Assembly: GCA_035655155.1 (NCBI GenBank)
Contig: DASRVH010000099.1
Location: 1-64,000 of the forward strand
DNA length: 64,000 nucleotides
Direction of reading: 5' to 3'
Origin: Lentisalinibacter sp035655155
Lineage (GTDB): Bacteria; Pseudomonadota; Gammaproteobacteria; Steroidobacterales; Woeseiaceae
Made by a program: the position numbers and the translations under genes. Positions 8,031 through 16,129 of this stretch are shown here, one piece after another (the first letter of the stretch is position 1; the number at the start of each line of letters is the position of its first letter). The notes beneath the pieces are model-generated. The model saw only the letters and a list, made by a program, of their open reading frames with translations, was not told the DNA's origin and ran no database searches.

Positions 8031-9704
8031 ATGAAAACAACAATAAACAGGATGGCCGTCTGCCTCGCGGCCTGGTCACTGGCCGCGACGGCCTGGGCGG
8101 ATCCCGCCCTCTACGACCCGGGATCATTCGGCTTCGAGAGCGAGGACCAGAGTATGTGGGGCCCGGGCGAGGCGTTCCAGCTGGACGAGGACTATTTCTT
8201 CGGCCTGGAATGGGACGAGAGCACTTCGTTCGGCAGTATCAACAATTTCCCCGGCACCGGCGGGACGATTACCAATCCGCTCTACACAACCTGGTCCCTG
8301 GCGCTGAGCGCCTGTACCGCGACCTCGCTGTCCCGCGATACCTGCATCAATGGCGCAATCGGTATCCCGGGTATCGGTGACGCGCCGTCCCGGACCATCT
8401 CGAATCCGGTCCCCGCCGTGCCCGTCGGCGCCGAGGTCACCCTGGCGACGGACGGCAGGGTCGGCTTCGAGTTCGGCGTCACCATCGACAGCGGTTCCGT
8501 CGACGCGGCCGTGGGCTTCGACAACGTGACGGCGACGATCCCGGATGCTATCGAAGCTGGCGCGAACGGCGGGCTGGTGAACCTGAACCCGACCGCCGAC
8601 CTCACCGGAGACGACCTCACCAGCCAGTTCCCGACCATCGTGCTCACCTCGGGTCTCGTGTTCGACATCTACGCCGGCATCAGCGGCGAGGCCTGCATCG
8701 GCGGCTGCGTCCCAATCAATGCCAGCATGAACGTGGACCCCGACCTGCCCATCGTCTCGTTCAACGAGGACGGCGAGGGCGGCATCGAGTGGTTCGGCGG
8801 CGATCCGCTGCTGGAGGCGGTGCTCGGCGCCGGCGGCGTCTCGCTGCCGACCGGACTGCCGGCCGAGGACATCCCGCTGGCCGGAGGACTCGGGGAGGTG
8901 GATCTGTTCCTGCCTCAGCCGAACGCCAGCTACGACGGCACCGACGGCACGAGCCTGTTCGCCAGCGGCCAGGACGATCTCATCAACCTGACGCTCGACT
9001 TCGACAACCTGGTCTCCCTCGTCGCCACCCAGGGCGCCACCCAGAACCTGTACGGCGGCTCGCTGGACCTGGGCTTCGGCTCCGCCAGCTGGGACTTCGT
9101 CGACGTGGACTTCGGCCCCGCGCTGGACCTGCGCCAGGAGTTCACGCTGACGCCCACGCTGATGGTGGACCTCGCCTTCTCGCGGCCGGTGGACTACCTG
9201 GGCCAGATGGTGGACTTCGTCGGCGGGCTCGAATGGAATGCGTTGCCGGACTTCATGTTCGGACTCGGCGAGACGCTGGTGACGCCCACCTTCTATCTCG
9301 GCTACGAAGGCCAGCGCAACGTCGCCGGCTTCATGAACGAGCTTCTGCTGGACATCAACGGACTGCTGGAAATCGACCTGCTGACTTTCGGTATCTCCAT
9401 CGGCAAGGACCTGGGTTTCCTCGGCGACTACAGGTTCAATCGTTCCTGGGGCCTCGGCTCGCTGGTGGAGGAGTTCGATATCGGCCGCCTGTCGCTGTTC
9501 GATCTCGACTTCGGGCTGGGCGGTTTCAGTGAGTACCAGGCTTCTGCGTTCAGCGTCCGCGTCGGCGAGGCCACGGCCGTGTCCGAGCCCGGTTCTCTCG
9601 GCCTGCTGTTGCTGGGCCTGCTGCTCCTGGCCGTCGCCGCCAGGCGCCGGCGGTCCGCGGCGGAACCGGCCACTTTTTCTGCAAGCGGAGGAGCACTGGC
9701 ATGA
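8031..9704 (+). CDS. Secreted PEP-CTERM sorting-signal protein, function unknown
   Basis: 557 residues with an N-terminal signal peptide (to about residue 23, ...AATAWADP) and a long Gly/Asp-rich, beta-prone body without a recognised enzyme motif. The C-terminus carries a PEP-CTERM-like signal from residue 518: SEPGS, a leucine-rich transmembrane helix, then RRRR. Such signals direct exosortase (EpsH/XrtA) processing and surface or exopolysaccharide-associated display. Two features are unusual: SEP replaces the common PEP, and about 16 residues follow the Arg cluster. RBS AGGGAGAG lies before the ATG. The stop overlaps the next gene by 4 nt (ATGA). No exosortase is in the window. Confidence 0.75.
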   Translation: MKTTINRMAVCLAAWSLAATAWADPALYDPGSFGFESEDQSMWGPGEAFQLDEDYFFGLEWDESTSFGSINNFPGTGGTITNPLYTTWSLALSACTATSLSRDTCINGAIGIPGIGDAPSRTISNPVPAVPVGAEVTLATDGRVGFEFGVTIDSGSVDAAVGFDNVTATIPDAIEAGANGGLVNLNPTADLTGDDLTSQFPTIVLTSGLVFDIYAGISGEACIGGCVPINASMNVDPDLPIVSFNEDGEGGIEWFGGDPLLEAVLGAGGVSLPTGLPAEDIPLAGGLGEVDLFLPQPNASYDGTDGTSLFASGQDDLINLTLDFDNLVSLVATQGATQNLYGGSLDLGFGSASWDFVDVDFGPALDLRQEFTLTPTLMVDLAFSRPVDYLGQMVDFVGGLEWNALPDFMFGLGETLVTPTFYLGYEGQRNVAGFMNELLLDINGLLEIDLLTFGISIGKDLGFLGDYRFNRSWGLGSLVEEFDIGRLSLFDLDFGLGGFSEYQASAFSVRVGEATAVSEPGSLGLLLLGLLLLAVAARRRRSAAEPATFSASGGALA

Positions 9705-10294
9705 AACTCGCAATTCTGTATCTGTCGCTGGGGCTCCTCGCCGCGGGGCCGGCCTTCGCCGGCGACGGCGAGGCACGTCACGCCGTGCGCGGCGCCGGCG
9801 TCGTCGACTGCGCGACCTTCCTCGCCGAAAAAGGGGCGGCTTCGGACGCGTACGTGATGATGGGGGGCTGGATCGACGGCTACATCACCGCCTACAACCA
9901 GCTCTCCGAGTCCACCTACGACATCACCACGTTCCAGTCCACGGAGCTGCTGGTCACGGTCATCGAGGGGCACTGCGAGGACAACCCGGAACACCGTCTG
10001 TTCACCGTGGTGAGTTCCATCGCGGAACAGCTGCGCGACCAGCGTCTGCGCGAGGCCTCGCCGATCCTCAACGTGCGCGTGGACGGGAAGGCGACGAGGC
10101 TGTACCGGGAGACGGTCGCCCGCATGCAGGCCCGCCTGGGCGAGGGCGGGCACTACGACGGGCCGGCCTCCGGCAACTATGACGCCGCGACCCTGGAGGC
10201 CGTGCAGTCCTACCAGGCAAGCATCGGCTACGAGCCCACGGGTTTCCCGGACCAGGCGACCCTGTGGAAGCTGTTCGCGGGCACGGACTCCTGA
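9701..10294 (+). CDS. Exported protein with C-terminal peptidoglycan-binding domain
   Basis: 197 residues with a signal peptide (MKLAILYLSLGLLAAGPAFA). The N-terminal region contains DCATFLAEKG...GGWIDGYITAYNQL, which resembles small periplasmic Rap1a/Tai-like helical domains. The C-terminal PG_binding_1 domain (about 130-195) has MQARLGEGGHYDGPASGNYD and a closing TLWKLF. It is translationally coupled to the PEP-CTERM gene by an ATGA overlap and has RBS GCGGAGGAG, so the two are probably made together in the envelope. The N-terminal assignment is tentative; the C-terminal one is firm. Confidence 0.7.
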   Translation: MKLAILYLSLGLLAAGPAFAGDGEARHAVRGAGVVDCATFLAEKGAASDAYVMMGGWIDGYITAYNQLSESTYDITTFQSTELLVTVIEGHCEDNPEHRLFTVVSSIAEQLRDQRLREASPILNVRVDGKATRLYRETVARMQARLGEGGHYDGPASGNYDAATLEAVQSYQASIGYEPTGFPDQATLWKLFAGTDS

Positions 10295-10403
10295 GCGGCT
10301 GAACAGACCGGTGCGGCGGGGGCCTCCCGCTGCGCCGGTTTTCTGGCACGGGCGCGGAGCTCGCGCTACGGTGACGGCATGCAGCCAGCCGGAGCACCCC
10401 GCC

Positions 10404-10724
10404 ATGATTTTCGTCTTCGAGGTCCACATCAAGCCCCATTACACCGCCGAGCAGTACGCCGACGCCTGGGTGCGCGCCAGCCGCATCATCCAGCGGGCGA
10501 CCGGCGCTCGCGGTACACGCCTGCACAGGAAGATCGACGACCCGCACATGCTGCTCGCCATCGCCAGCTGGGAGTCCAAGGAAGCGCGGGACGCGATGGA
10601 GTCCACGCCGAACGAGCGGGTGCAGGAGATCATTGCGGCGGAGGCCGAACACGTGGACATCCGCGTGGTCGGCGAGTTCGAGGACCCGGAGTGGGTCGTG
10701 GAGCCGCCGGCCGGGCCTGACTGA
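10404..10724 (+). CDS. Antibiotic biosynthesis monooxygenase (ABM) fold protein
   Basis: 106-residue cytosolic protein of the dimeric alpha/beta-barrel (ABM) superfamily. It opens with a beta strand (MIFVFEVHIKP), contains the helix YADAWVRASRIIQ, the block GARGTRLHRKIDDP and then LLAIASWESKEARDAM. Members include small oxygenases acting without cofactor, haem-degrading enzymes and proteins of unknown role, so the substrate cannot be read from sequence. The ATG at 10404 is chosen as the first codon matching the family; the frame is open upstream. It ends 34 bp from the converging stop of kinase 2. Confidence 0.7.
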   Translation: MIFVFEVHIKPHYTAEQYADAWVRASRIIQRATGARGTRLHRKIDDPHMLLAIASWESKEARDAMESTPNERVQEIIAAEAEHVDIRVVGEFEDPEWVVEPPAGPD

Positions 10725-10758
10725 CGGAGTATTGTCGGGCTAGCGTCAGAGTGCTGCC

Positions 10759-13341
10759 TCACAGTGCAGCGAGGCTCGCCTCGCGCAGCCCGCCCAGCCA
10801 CTCGTAGATATCCAGCTCGGTGAGTCCCGCGCCCTCGATCAGGGCGATGGCCTGTTCGGCCCGGGCGAGCGCGGTGGCCGCATCGCCGGCGTCCAGGTCC
10901 AGCTTCGCCAGCCGATGCATCGCGTTCCAGACTTCCCGATGCGACTCGCCGAAGGCCTGCACGCGGATGTCGAGGGCCCGCTGCAGGTGTTCGCGGGCCG
11001 CGGCGGGGTCGCCCCTGTCGGTATGGATCAGACCCAGGGTGTAGTGGGCATTCGAGGTCAGCGTGTGATCGGTGCCGTACTCGTCCCGGAATATCGCCAG
11101 CGCCTGCTGCGCGCTCTGCTGCGCCTCGTCGAGACGCCCGAGCCGCCGATAGACGTCGGCGAGCTGGTCGAGCGCGCGGGCGTAGCGCGAGTGCGTGGGC
11201 CCGGCCGCGGTGGTGCGCCAGATGGCCGCCGCCTCCAGCGCATGGTTGAGAGCCTGCTCCAGATTACCCCGCTGGAGTTCGATGCTGCCGAGCAGGTTGA
11301 GGTCGAAGGCCACGTCCACGTGGTCGTCGCCCTTGGTCCTGCGGTCGATCTCCAGACCGCGGTTGGCGTATTCCAGGGCGTCTTCGTAGCGGTTCATGTT
11401 GGCATAGAGCGCGCCCAGGTTGACGTAGGCGGTGGCGGTGTCCGGGTGGTCCTCGCCGAGCACCCGGCGGCGTATTTCCAGGGATTCCCGATAGACTCCC
11501 TCGGCCTCGTCGAAGCGGGACAGGGTGGAGTAGACGATGCCCAGGTGATTGAGCGTCGTGCCGCGCAGGTCGCTGTCGCGCCACTCCGGGGCATCCAGTA
11601 CGGCCAGGGCGCGGCGGTAGTAGCCGATGGAACCCTCGTAGTCGTCCAGGTAGTAGGTAATCGTGCCGAGCAGGTTCAGGGAGCGTGCCATCTCCGGGAT
11701 GTCGCCGCCGGCGGCCGAGCGTTGCAGCGCGAGCGCCTCCTCGGCGAGCTGCCGTGCGGCGGACCAGTCCTCGCGGCGGTAGTGCAGCCAGGAGAGTTCG
11801 TTGAGGGAATCGATGAGGCGGCGGTCCTGCGGCTCCAGCACCTCGCGGTTCAGCAGGACGGCCTCTTCCATGAGTTCCCTGGCGTCGTCGTACAGACCGA
11901 GGCGCTCGTAGACCCGGCCCATGGTCTGCAGCATGCGCGCGCGCACGTCGTCCTCGTCCGTGAGCTCCTCGCGGATGCGCTCGGCGCCCCGGTCCAGGAT
12001 CTCCCTGGCCGTCACCGTCTCTCCCCGGGCGGTGGCCGGGTCCGACACCTCGAACAGATCCACCAGGAACTCGGTCGTGTTCTCGGCCACCTGGCGCTCT
12101 CGCACCGCGGTATCCCGTTCCTCGGCGAGCTGTTGGGTGTAGAACACCGTTTGTGCGGCGATGCCGCCGACGACGATGACGACCGCCGCCGCTGCCGCGC
12201 GATGGCGGCGCAGGAACTTCCCCGTGCGATAGGTCCAGCCGTCGCCCCGCGCGCGCACCGGCTGATCGGCCCGGTAATTGCGGATGTCGTCCGCGAGTTC
12301 CTTGACCGTGGCGTAGCGGCGCTGCGGGTCCTTGCGCAGCGCCATCATGATCACGTTGTCCAGGTCGCCCCTGAGGCGGCTGGCCCGCTCCGGCTTGCCT
12401 GCCGCCGCCGCGGCCCGGCTCGGCAGGACCGGTTCGGTGTGGCAGACGATGTCGCGGATCTCGGGAGACGTGCGGGAGCCCAGATCGAAGGGCAGCGCAT
12501 CGGCCATGAGCCGATACAGGATCATGCCGAGGCCGTAGACGTCGGTGGCGGTGGTGACCGGCTGGCCGCTCAGCTGCTCGGGGCTCGCATACTCCGGGGT
12601 CATGATGCGCGCCTCGGCTCGGGTCAGCGGCTCGGTGTCCGCCGGGTCCAGCAGTTTGGCGATGCCGAAGTCGAGCAGTTTCGGCACGCCGTCCCCGCCC
12701 ACCAGGATGTTCGAGGGCTTGATGTCCCGATGGACCACGAGTTTGCGGTGGGCGTACTGCACCGCGTCGCAGATGGCGAGGAAGAGGTCGAGACGCCGGT
12801 CGAGCGAACGCGTGGCCGCGTAGTCGACGATGGAGACGCCGTCCACGTACTCCATGACGATGTACGGCACGCCGGCCCCGGTGCGCCCGCCGTCCAGCAG
12901 GCGGGCGATGTTCGGGTGCTCGAGGTTGGCCAGGATCTGCCGCTCCACGCGGAAGCGTTCGATCACCTGCGGGCTGGCGCGCAGCCAGTTGGCCATCTTG
13001 ATGGCGACGCGCTGTTCGAACTCGTCGTCGGCGCGCTCGGCGAGATAGACCTGGCCCATCCCGCCTTCGCCGATGACGTCGAGCAGGCGGTACGGTCCGA
13101 TGCGCTCGCCGGCGACGGAGCCGCCCCACCAGCCCGACGACGCGCTGCCGGCGACGTCGCCGACGATGTCACCAAGGGCTTCCGTCGCGCCGCCTGAGGT
13201 CTCCAGGAGGGCGATTATCTCCGCGGCCAGCGCCTCGTCACCGGCGCAGGCCTCGCGCACGAACTCCGAGCGTTCGGGTTCGGGGCGGTCGAGCGCCTCG
13301 CGGTAGATTTCCCTGATTTGGAGCCAGCGTCCGCGTTCCAT
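10759..13341 (-). CDS. Transmembrane Ser/Thr protein kinase with C-terminal TPR repeats (kinase 2)
   Basis: 860 residues with the same architecture as kinase 1. An N-terminal helical segment (GRWLQIREIYREALDRPE) precedes the kinase domain with IGEGGMGQVYLA, catalytic Lys near residue 114 (VAIKMA), VVHRDIKPSNIL near residue 200, LDFGIAK and EYASPEQ. A transmembrane helix lies at about 377-397, then TPR units such as RFDEAEGVYRESLEIRRR. The ATG at 13341 has GGAGG six bases upstream. The open frame continues to 15009, but that stretch is antisense to the M20 and DUF2269 genes and is not coding. It lies 14 bp downstream of DUF2269 on the same strand. No ECF sigma gene is adjacent. Confidence 0.92.
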   Translation of the reverse strand: MERGRWLQIREIYREALDRPEPERSEFVREACAGDEALAAEIIALLETSGGATEALGDIVGDVAGSASSGWWGGSVAGERIGPYRLLDVIGEGGMGQVYLAERADDEFEQRVAIKMANWLRASPQVIERFRVERQILANLEHPNIARLLDGGRTGAGVPYIVMEYVDGVSIVDYAATRSLDRRLDLFLAICDAVQYAHRKLVVHRDIKPSNILVGGDGVPKLLDFGIAKLLDPADTEPLTRAEARIMTPEYASPEQLSGQPVTTATDVYGLGMILYRLMADALPFDLGSRTSPEIRDIVCHTEPVLPSRAAAAAGKPERASRLRGDLDNVIMMALRKDPQRRYATVKELADDIRNYRADQPVRARGDGWTYRTGKFLRRHRAAAAAVVIVVGGIAAQTVFYTQQLAEERDTAVRERQVAENTTEFLVDLFEVSDPATARGETVTAREILDRGAERIREELTDEDDVRARMLQTMGRVYERLGLYDDARELMEEAVLLNREVLEPQDRRLIDSLNELSWLHYRREDWSAARQLAEEALALQRSAAGGDIPEMARSLNLLGTITYYLDDYEGSIGYYRRALAVLDAPEWRDSDLRGTTLNHLGIVYSTLSRFDEAEGVYRESLEIRRRVLGEDHPDTATAYVNLGALYANMNRYEDALEYANRGLEIDRRTKGDDHVDVAFDLNLLGSIELQRGNLEQALNHALEAAAIWRTTAAGPTHSRYARALDQLADVYRRLGRLDEAQQSAQQALAIFRDEYGTDHTLTSNAHYTLGLIHTDRGDPAAAREHLQRALDIRVQAFGESHREVWNAMHRLAKLDLDAGDAATALARAEQAIALIEGAGLTELDIYEWLGGLREASLAAL

Positions 13342-13355
13342 CCCGATCCTCCGTC

Positions 13356-13835
13356 CTACTTGCCCTTCAGGCCGAACCGCGGCCGCCAGATGGCGAGTAT
13401 GACGTTCGCCGTGAACAGCGCGAGCAGTATCCACCAGGCGCCCCACTCGTCGCTGACGAGTCCGGCGAGCTCGGCCGGAGCGATCTCGCCGGCCAGCGCC
13501 TTCTCGCTCAGTCTGGCCGCCTGCTGGGCCGGGCCGTCGATGGCCAGCAGCGTGGCTTCGAACACGAGGATGCCGGCCAGCGCCTTGGCCCATACCCAGG
13601 GCGCCTCGGCGAAGGGGAAGTGCGCGGCGATGGCCAGCAGTCCGCTCAGCACGACGATGAGCATGGACGGCAGGATCAGCCACTTGGAGAGCATGGCCAG
13701 GCTCTCGCGCATCGCGGCATAGGCCTCCAGCGACTCGACCGGCGGCGCGGTCGCGAGCACGAGCATGTAGGCGGCCAGTCCGCCGGTGATGCCGATGGTG
13801 CTCATCGTGTGCAGGAATTTCAGCAGGCGGCGCAT
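13356..13835 (-). CDS. DUF2269-family integral membrane protein
   Basis: 159 residues with about four hydrophobic helices: FLHTMSTIGITGGLAAYMLVL, WLILPSMLIVVLSGLLAI, WAKALAGILVFEATLLA and WWILLALFTANVILAIW. The opening helix with a conserved His and the overall spacing fit DUF2269, predicted inner-membrane proteins of unknown function. The ATG at 13835 is favoured by GGAGAGG just upstream; an ATG at 13868 has no ribosome binding site. It shares a strand with kinase 2 and may be cotranscribed with it. The divergent M20 peptidase starts 85 bp away. Confidence 0.65.
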   Translation of the reverse strand: MRRLLKFLHTMSTIGITGGLAAYMLVLATAPPVESLEAYAAMRESLAMLSKWLILPSMLIVVLSGLLAIAAHFPFAEAPWVWAKALAGILVFEATLLAIDGPAQQAARLSEKALAGEIAPAELAGLVSDEWGAWWILLALFTANVILAIWRPRFGLKGK

Positions 13836-13920
13836 GGCCTCTCCGAACCGCAGTGTGCCGTGACGCATGATATTCTGCCGACCCGAACATCGCAGCAACA
13901 GACCGGTTGGGCAGAGGATC

Positions 13921-15354
13921 ATGGACACCGCGAGAACAACGGAATTCGTCGACTCCGTCTGGGACGCCGAGATCGTCCCTTCGCTGGAGGACTACATCAC
14001 CATCCCCGCCCTGTCGCCCCTGTTCGATCCCGAGTGGCGGGCGAACGGCCACATCGACCGGGCCATGGATCACATCGCCGACTGGTGTGCGGCCCGGAAC
14101 ATCGAGGGGATGACCTGGGAGATCGTGCGGCTGGAAGGCAGGACGCCGCTCCTCTACATGGAGATTCCGGGCGCCACGGAGGAGACCGTGCTCCTGTACG
14201 GGCACATGGACAAGCAGCCGCCGTTCACCGGCTGGCGCGACGACCTCGGGCCCTGGAAGCCGGTGATCGAGGACGGCAAACTCTACGGGCGCGGCGGCGC
14301 CGACGACGGCTACGCCGCCTACGGCTCGCTGGCTGCCATCGAGGCGCTGCAGCGCCAGGGTATCCCCCATCCCCGCTGCATCGTGCTCATCGAGGGCTCG
14401 GAGGAGAGCGGCAGCCCTGACCTGCCCGCCTATCTCGATCACCTGAGCGAGCGCATCGGCACGCCGGGCCTGATCGTGTGCCTGGATTCCGGCGCCGGCA
14501 ATTACGACCAGCTCTGGGTGACCACCTCGCTGCGCGGCATCGTCGTGGGCGACCTGCGGGTGGACGTGCTCACCGAAGGGGTGCACTCGGGCATGGCCAG
14601 CGGCATCGTGCCGTCCAGCTTCCGCATCGCCCGCGCGTTGCTGGGACGCATCGAGGACGCGGAGAGCGGCGTGATAAACGTGCCCGAGTTCCTGGCGGAG
14701 CCCGAAGGCGAGCGACTGGAGCAGGTGCGCCGCGCCGCCGAGGTGCTCGGCGACGAGGTCTGGCGGGGCTTTCCCTATGCGGACGGCACGGGTCCGGTCA
14801 CCGACGACGTCGCCGAACTGGTGCTGAACAATACCTGGCGCCCGGCGCTGTCCGTGGTTGGCGCGCACGGCTTCCCCGAGGCCGCCAGCGCGGGCAACGT
14901 GCTGCGCACCCATACCACGCTGAAGCTGTCGCTGCGCCTGCCGCCAACGGTCGATGCGCCGACGGCGGCCCGGCGGCTGAAGGAGATCCTGGAGGCGGAT
15001 CCGCCGCACGGCGCGAAAGTGGCCTTCGACATCGAGGGGCCCGGCAGCGGCTGGGCCGCGCCGGTGCCGGCGCCCTGGCTCGCACGCAGCCTGGAGGCCG
15101 CCTCCGAGGCCTTCTTCGGCCGGCCCGTCTGTTACCGGGGCGAAGGGGGCTCCATCCCGTTCATGAACATGCTAGGCGAGAAATACCCCGAGACCCAGTT
15201 CCTGGTGACCGGCGTGCTCGGCCCCCGGTCCAACGCTCACGGGCCGAACGAGTTCCTCCACATCGCCACCGGCAAGCGGCTCACGGCCTGCGTCGCCAGG
15301 GTGCTGGCCGATTACGCGGCCGAGCACGCCGCGCCGGACGAGCGCGCGGCCTAG
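13921..15354 (+). CDS. M20-family metallopeptidase (dipeptidase-like)
   Basis: 477 residues, cytosolic. Metal-ligand motifs are in order: LLYGHMDKQPP (first His/Asp), GRGGADDGYAAYG (bridging Asp), IEGSEESGS (catalytic Glu and ligand Glu), LDSGAGN, and the C-terminal His in NAHGPNEF. The inserted dimerisation domain carries DVLTEGVHSG. The length and GADDGYA pattern fit the carnosinase-like dipeptidase branch better than ArgE/DapE. It probably cleaves short peptides, agreeing with the peptide transporter and DUF885 peptidase nearby. The stop is 3 bp before the next gene. Start ATG with AGAGG upstream. Confidence 0.85.
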   Translation: MDTARTTEFVDSVWDAEIVPSLEDYITIPALSPLFDPEWRANGHIDRAMDHIADWCAARNIEGMTWEIVRLEGRTPLLYMEIPGATEETVLLYGHMDKQPPFTGWRDDLGPWKPVIEDGKLYGRGGADDGYAAYGSLAAIEALQRQGIPHPRCIVLIEGSEESGSPDLPAYLDHLSERIGTPGLIVCLDSGAGNYDQLWVTTSLRGIVVGDLRVDVLTEGVHSGMASGIVPSSFRIARALLGRIEDAESGVINVPEFLAEPEGERLEQVRRAAEVLGDEVWRGFPYADGTGPVTDDVAELVLNNTWRPALSVVGAHGFPEAASAGNVLRTHTTLKLSLRLPPTVDAPTAARRLKEILEADPPHGAKVAFDIEGPGSGWAAPVPAPWLARSLEAASEAFFGRPVCYRGEGGSIPFMNMLGEKYPETQFLVTGVLGPRSNAHGPNEFLHIATGKRLTACVARVLADYAAEHAAPDERAA

Positions 15355-15357
15355 CGA

Positions 15358-16086
15358 ATGCCGGCGCGCCCCGGGCCATCGACGCCGCGGCGGGGACGCG
15401 CCGCGGCCCTGATCCTCGCTGTGGCCGGCTGCGCGGCCGTCGCGGCGCAGCAGAACGTCGTCGGCGACTTCAGCGGGGGACTGGAAGGCTGGGAGGAGCG
15501 CAGCTTCGTCGGCAATACCGACTACCGGGTGATACGGACGGAGGGGGAGGCCGCGGTGCGGGCCGAGGCCGACGGCACGGCCAGCGCGTTGTACCGGCGC
15601 ACGGAGATCGACCTCGACGAGACGCCCTATCTCCGCTGGCGCTGGCGGGTGCAAGGAACCTACGGCGAGGGCATCGACGAGACGGCCGAGTCAGGCGACG
15701 ATTACCCGGCGCGCATCTACGTGGTGCGCCGCGGCGGGCTCGCATTCTGGCGCACCCGGGCGCTCAACTACGTCTGGTCCAGCGCGCAGCCCGTCGGGTC
15801 GCGCTGGCCGAATGCCTATGCCGGCGACAACGTGCAGATGCTGGCCGTGAATGCGGGCGAGGCGCAGGCCGGCGAGTGGGTCGGCCACGTGCGCGACGTC
15901 CGCGCCGACTGGCGCGAGGCCTTCGGCGAGGAGATCGACGCTCTGGACGGCATCGCCATCATGACCGACGCCGACGATGCCGGCGGCTCGATGACCGCGT
16001 GGTATGCCGACATCCGCTTCACGGCCGCAGCCCCCGACGAGGAAAGTGCCGCTCGGGAAGACGCGGGGGCCGACGACAGCCGCTAG
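15358..16086 (+). CDS. DUF3047-family lipoprotein
   Basis: 242 residues. A basic N-terminus and hydrophobic segment end in the lipobox LAVAGC (Cys25), indicating a lipid-anchored envelope protein. The body matches DUF3047: NVVGDFSGGLEGWEERSF, YLRWRWRVQGTY, YPARIYVVRRGG, ALNYVWSS and GIAIMTDADDAGG. The family has a galactose-binding-like or CIA30-like jelly-roll look and no known activity. It follows the peptidase gene by 3 bp and is probably cotranscribed with it. Confidence 0.8.
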   Translation: MPARPGPSTPRRGRAAALILAVAGCAAVAAQQNVVGDFSGGLEGWEERSFVGNTDYRVIRTEGEAAVRAEADGTASALYRRTEIDLDETPYLRWRWRVQGTYGEGIDETAESGDDYPARIYVVRRGGLAFWRTRALNYVWSSAQPVGSRWPNAYAGDNVQMLAVNAGEAQAGEWVGHVRDVRADWREAFGEEIDALDGIAIMTDADDAGGSMTAWYADIRFTAAAPDEESAAREDAGADDSR

Positions 16087-16091
16087 TCGTT

Positions 16092-16123
16092 GCCGCCGGG
16101 CCGGGCGGGGAACTGCCGGCGGC
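16092..16123. terminator. Hairpin between convergent genes
   Basis: GCCGCCGG and CCGGCGGC form an eight-base stem with a 16-base loop, between the DUF3047 and DUF885 stops. There is no T-run on either side; a role in termination is only possible. Confidence 0.25.
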
Positions 16124-16129
16124 TGGGCA

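Noticed and set aside
10759..15009. One continuous minus-strand frame of about 1416 codons suggesting a giant kinase fusion
   Set aside because: The part beyond 13341 is antisense to the M20 and DUF2269 genes, is low-complexity, and the ATG at 13341 has a strong ribosome binding site and matches the paralogue's N-terminus.
13921..15354. M20 peptidase as the missing ArgE-type deacylase of the arginine pathway
   Set aside because: The GADDGYA motif and length point to the dipeptidase branch, and it is about 37 kb from the arg operon beside peptide-use genes. It cannot be excluded without phylogeny.
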